A stretch of DNA of 6,956 bases, taken from the NCBI GenBank assembly GCA_013152795.1, contig JAADFS010000139.1, forward strand, positions 1 through 6,956, given 5' to 3'. This document shows, piece by piece, positions 5,358 through 6,956 of the stretch. Numbering within the stretch: the stretch's first letter is position 1; every line of letters starts with the position of its first letter. Source of the stretch: Deferribacteres bacterium. GTDB taxonomy: Bacteria; Nitrospirota; Thermodesulfovibrionia; UBA6902. The position numbers were made by a program, and so were the translations under genes. Below the pieces are notes generated by a model that worked only from the letters and a program-made list of their open reading frames with translations, did not search any database and was not told where the DNA came from.

Positions 5358-6649
5358 ATGTTTTGTTATCAGTGCGAACAGACCATGGAAGGCGGATGCA
5401 GCAAAAAGATCGGGGTTTGCGGTAAGAATGAAGACATCGCCAGTCTTCAGGACATTATCATATTCGGTCTGAAGGGAGTGGCGGCTTATGCTATGCTCAC
5501 CATGCAAGGGAGCTCGGTTTTACTGACCCGGAAATCGACAGGATCACGCATGAGGCGCTTTACTCCACGCTTACAAACGTCAATTTCAACACCAGCGAAA
5601 CCGTCAGGACGGCCCTTCAGGTCGGCGAGGCGACCATAAAGGCGATGGAGCTGCTTGACAAGGCGCATACGTCCAGACTCGGAATACCAGAGCCTGTCAC
5701 CGTATCCGAGGACAGGATCGAGGGCAAGAGCATTCTTGTAACAGGCCACAACCTGTACGCCCTCGAGGAACTCCTCAAGCAGACGGAGGGCAAGGGCATC
5801 AATGTGTACACGCATTCCGAGATGCTGCCGGCCCACGGCTATCCCCAGTTAAAAAAATACAAGCATTTAAAAGGGAATGTGGGTAAGGCATGGTATGACC
5901 AGAGAAGGCTCTTCGACGACTTTCCAGGCGCCATCCTGGCCACAACCAACTGTGTAATGCCCATCATCAGGGGCGGCTACGCCGAAAGGATGTTTTCCTA
6001 TGATGTGGCGGGCCTTGAGGGGGTAAAAAAGATCGAAAACAACGACTTCACCCCGCTTATAGAGAAGGCCCTTTCGCTTCCCGACGCAAATGTCCCCTCG
6101 GAGAAGACATTAACCACGGGTTTCCACCATGAAAATGTACTGAAGCTTGCACCGCAGATAATCGAGGCGGTGAAGGCCGGAAAGATAAAGAGGTTTTTCG
6201 TGATAGCAGGCTGCGACGCGCCGGGTGAAGGAGGCAGGTATTTCAGGGAGCTGGCCGAGCTCGTGCCGAAAGACTGCGTTATACTTACCACATCGTGCGG
6301 CAAGTTCAGGTTCAATGATATTGATTTCGGCGATATAGACGGCATCCCCCGCTATGTAGACCTCGGGCAGTGCAACAACTCCATCTCGGCCGTCAAGATC
6401 GCCCTGGCGCTTGCAGAGGCATTCAATTGCTCTGTGAACGAGCTGCCCCTGAGCATAGTTCTTTCATGGTTTGAGCAGAAGGCCGTGGCCATACTCCTGG
6501 GGCTGTTCAGCCTGGGTGTAAAGAACATCTACCTCGGACCCAAGCCCCCTGCCTTTATAACGCCGGGCGTGCTAAAGGTGCTGCAGGACACATTCAACCT
6601 GAAGCTTACAGGCACCGCGCAGGAGGATATAAAAGCGATGACGGGATAA
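5358..6649 (+). pseudogene. hcp: Hybrid-cluster protein (hydroxylamine reductase-type, Hcp), frameshifted
   Basis: Hcp proteins carry an N-terminal iron-sulfur cluster and a hybrid Fe-S-O cluster; they reduce hydroxylamine in vitro and nitric oxide in vivo, in the cytoplasm of anaerobes. The frame from 5358 encodes MFCYQCEQTMEGGCSKKIGVCGK (split here as C3-x2-C6-x7-C14-x6-C21) and continues correctly to GLKGVAAYA, then goes out of frame and stops at 5637-5639. The correct continuation, HHARELGFTDPEID..., runs in another frame through to the TAA ending at 6649. Removing one copy of a duplicated TATGC (5487-5496) restores a single 428-residue protein. In restored numbering the hybrid-cluster ligands are all present: H129, E153, C197, C284, C312, C337 and E371. 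The length is about 110-120 residues below the E. coli and Desulfovibrio proteins and matches class III Hcp, which lack one helical bundle. An ATG at 5645, 5 nt after the early stop, could restart translation and give 334 residues without the N-terminal cluster. A sequencing error is the main alternative to a true mutation. Confidence 0.9.
5487..5496 (+). repeat. 5-bp tandem duplication causing the hcp frameshift
   Basis: TATGC occurs twice in a row. With one copy the codons read Ala-Ala-Tyr-Ala-His-His-Ala-Arg-Glu-Leu, which lines up without gaps with GLSAWAVKAREY of E. coli Hcp and GIAIYGEKLKEL of Desulfovibrio Hcp. A 1-base loss is the other way to restore the frame, but it would leave two extra residues. 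Confidence 0.75.
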
Positions 6650-6686
6650 TCTCAACTTAACGCTGCATACACGTGACAGCCAGGCG

Positions 6687-6726
6687 CCTGCCGGAAAAAA
6701 ACCCTCCCAGTTTTTTTTCCGGCAGG
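6687..6726. repeat. Perfect 15-bp inverted repeat with A7/T7 inner stem
   Basis: CCTGCCGGAAAAAAA (6687-6701) and its exact reverse complement (6712-6726) flank a 10-nt loop (CCCTCCCAGT). The stem is followed by TTCAAG rather than a T-run, so it is not a standard intrinsic terminator, though the T8 inside the right arm might pause polymerase. Two 10-bp perfect palindromes flank it: CAGGCGCCTG (6681-6690, overlapping the left arm) and GCCCGCGGGC (6732-6741). It may stabilise the hcp mRNA 3' end or be a mobile repeat. Confidence 0.6.
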
Positions 6727-6752
6727 TTCAAGCCCGCGGGCGATAATTTCAG

Positions 6753-6778
6753 GCAAGGCCTTATGCCTTGCATTTTTT
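6753..6778 (+). terminator. Intrinsic terminator after hcp
   Basis: GCAAGGC (6753-6759) and GCCTTGC (6765-6771) form a 7-bp stem with a CTTAT loop, followed after one A by six Ts. It would end hcp transcription about 100 bp after the stop and insulate the stress protein gene. Confidence 0.7.
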
Positions 6779-6792
6779 GTGCATTCTCTATA

Positions 6793-6801
6793 TGGTATAA
6801 A
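6793..6801 (+). promoter_or_regulatory. Extended -10 promoter for the universal stress protein gene
   Basis: TGGTATAAA matches the extended -10 form TGnTATAAT at all but the last base. No good -35 is seen at 16-18 bp, as is usual for this promoter type. The start would be near 6808, just after the hcp terminator, with a leader of about 27 nt containing GGAGAGG. Confidence 0.45.
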
Positions 6802-6834
6802 AAAAGAATTTTTATTACATGGAGAGGTGAACAA

Positions 6835-6956
6835 ATGAAGATACTGCTTGCCACAGACGGCTCGGAATATTCCGATGAGGCGGCAAGATTCCTGACAAGG
6901 CTTGACCTGTCCGCGGATGATGAGATTGTCGTTCTGCATGCACTGAGCTGGACCCC
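6835..6956 (+). CDS. Universal stress protein, UspA family (3'-truncated)
   Basis: Only the first 40 codons are in the window: MKILLATDGSEYSDEAARF, then about 20 residues ending ...VVLHALSWTP. ILLATDGSEYSDEA is the typical first strand and loop of the UspA alpha/beta fold, and IVVLHA is the second strand. Such proteins of about 140-150 residues (or double that in tandem forms) are cytoplasmic and raised in starvation, oxygen limitation or other stress; many bind ATP through a G-2x-G-9x-G(S/T) motif that would lie beyond the edge. The ATG follows GGAGAGG (6821-6827) by 7 nt. It has its own promoter and is separated from hcp by a terminator. Single or tandem domain cannot be told. Confidence 0.88.
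   Translation, partial: MKILLATDGSEYSDEAARFLTRLDLSADDEIVVLHALSWT

Noticed and set aside
6687..6726. Intrinsic terminator at the 15-bp inverted repeat
   Set aside because: No T-run follows the stem; the hairpin at 6753-6771 with its T6 tail is a better terminator.
6652..6939. Minus-strand frame of 95 codons over the hcp-usp intergenic region
   Set aside because: It runs across the terminator, inverted repeat and the start of the stress protein gene; no ribosome site or known motif.

Overview
The window reads as an ordinary chromosomal segment of an anaerobic or microaerophilic bacterium. It has mixed GC, frequent ATA (Ile) and AGG/AGA (Arg) codons, a hybrid-cluster protein and a universal stress protein. 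The style fits Nitrospirota or a deltaproteobacterial-type anaerobe, but no rRNA or other decisive marker is present, so this placement is an inference. I see no phage, transposase, CRISPR array, tRNA or rRNA.

Layout. (1) Left edge, + strand: a family 4 glycosyltransferase of the WbaZ-like mannosyltransferase type, missing its N-terminus at the window edge and ending at 1076. (2) 1080-4934, minus strand: a tight three-gene operon read right to left: yajQ, then a single 706-codon gene joining serine O-acetyltransferase (CysE) to cysteinyl-tRNA synthetase (CysS), then a TrmA/RlmD-type RNA uracil-C5 methyltransferase. Gaps are 4 bp and a 25-bp overlap. The last gene converges on the glycosyltransferase with 3 bp between stop codons. 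(3) 4953-5357: a 405-bp divergent intergenic region. It holds a weak yajQ promoter, a cluster of REP-like inverted and short tandem repeats (one with a G-quadruplex pattern), an unassigned stretch able to form hairpins, and a good hcp promoter with an FNR-like palindrome centred 41.5 bases before the predicted start. (4) 5358-6649, + strand: a short (class III-like) hybrid-cluster protein gene, hcp, broken near its 5' end by a 5-bp tandem duplication, with every metal ligand codon still intact. (5) 6650-6834: a strong A/T-rich inverted repeat, an intrinsic terminator and an extended -10 promoter. (6) Right edge: the start of a universal stress protein gene, cut by the window.

How they fit together. 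The minus-strand operon links cysteine supply (O-acetylserine formation), charging of tRNA-Cys, RNA modification and a YajQ protein, which in other bacteria binds nucleotides or cyclic di-GMP. The + strand genes on the right fit an anaerobic, nitrosative or general stress response. The most unusual items are the CysE-CysS fusion, with a possible internal ribosome entry point at its junction, and the cleanly frameshifted hcp. I did not find a wholly new multi-gene system.
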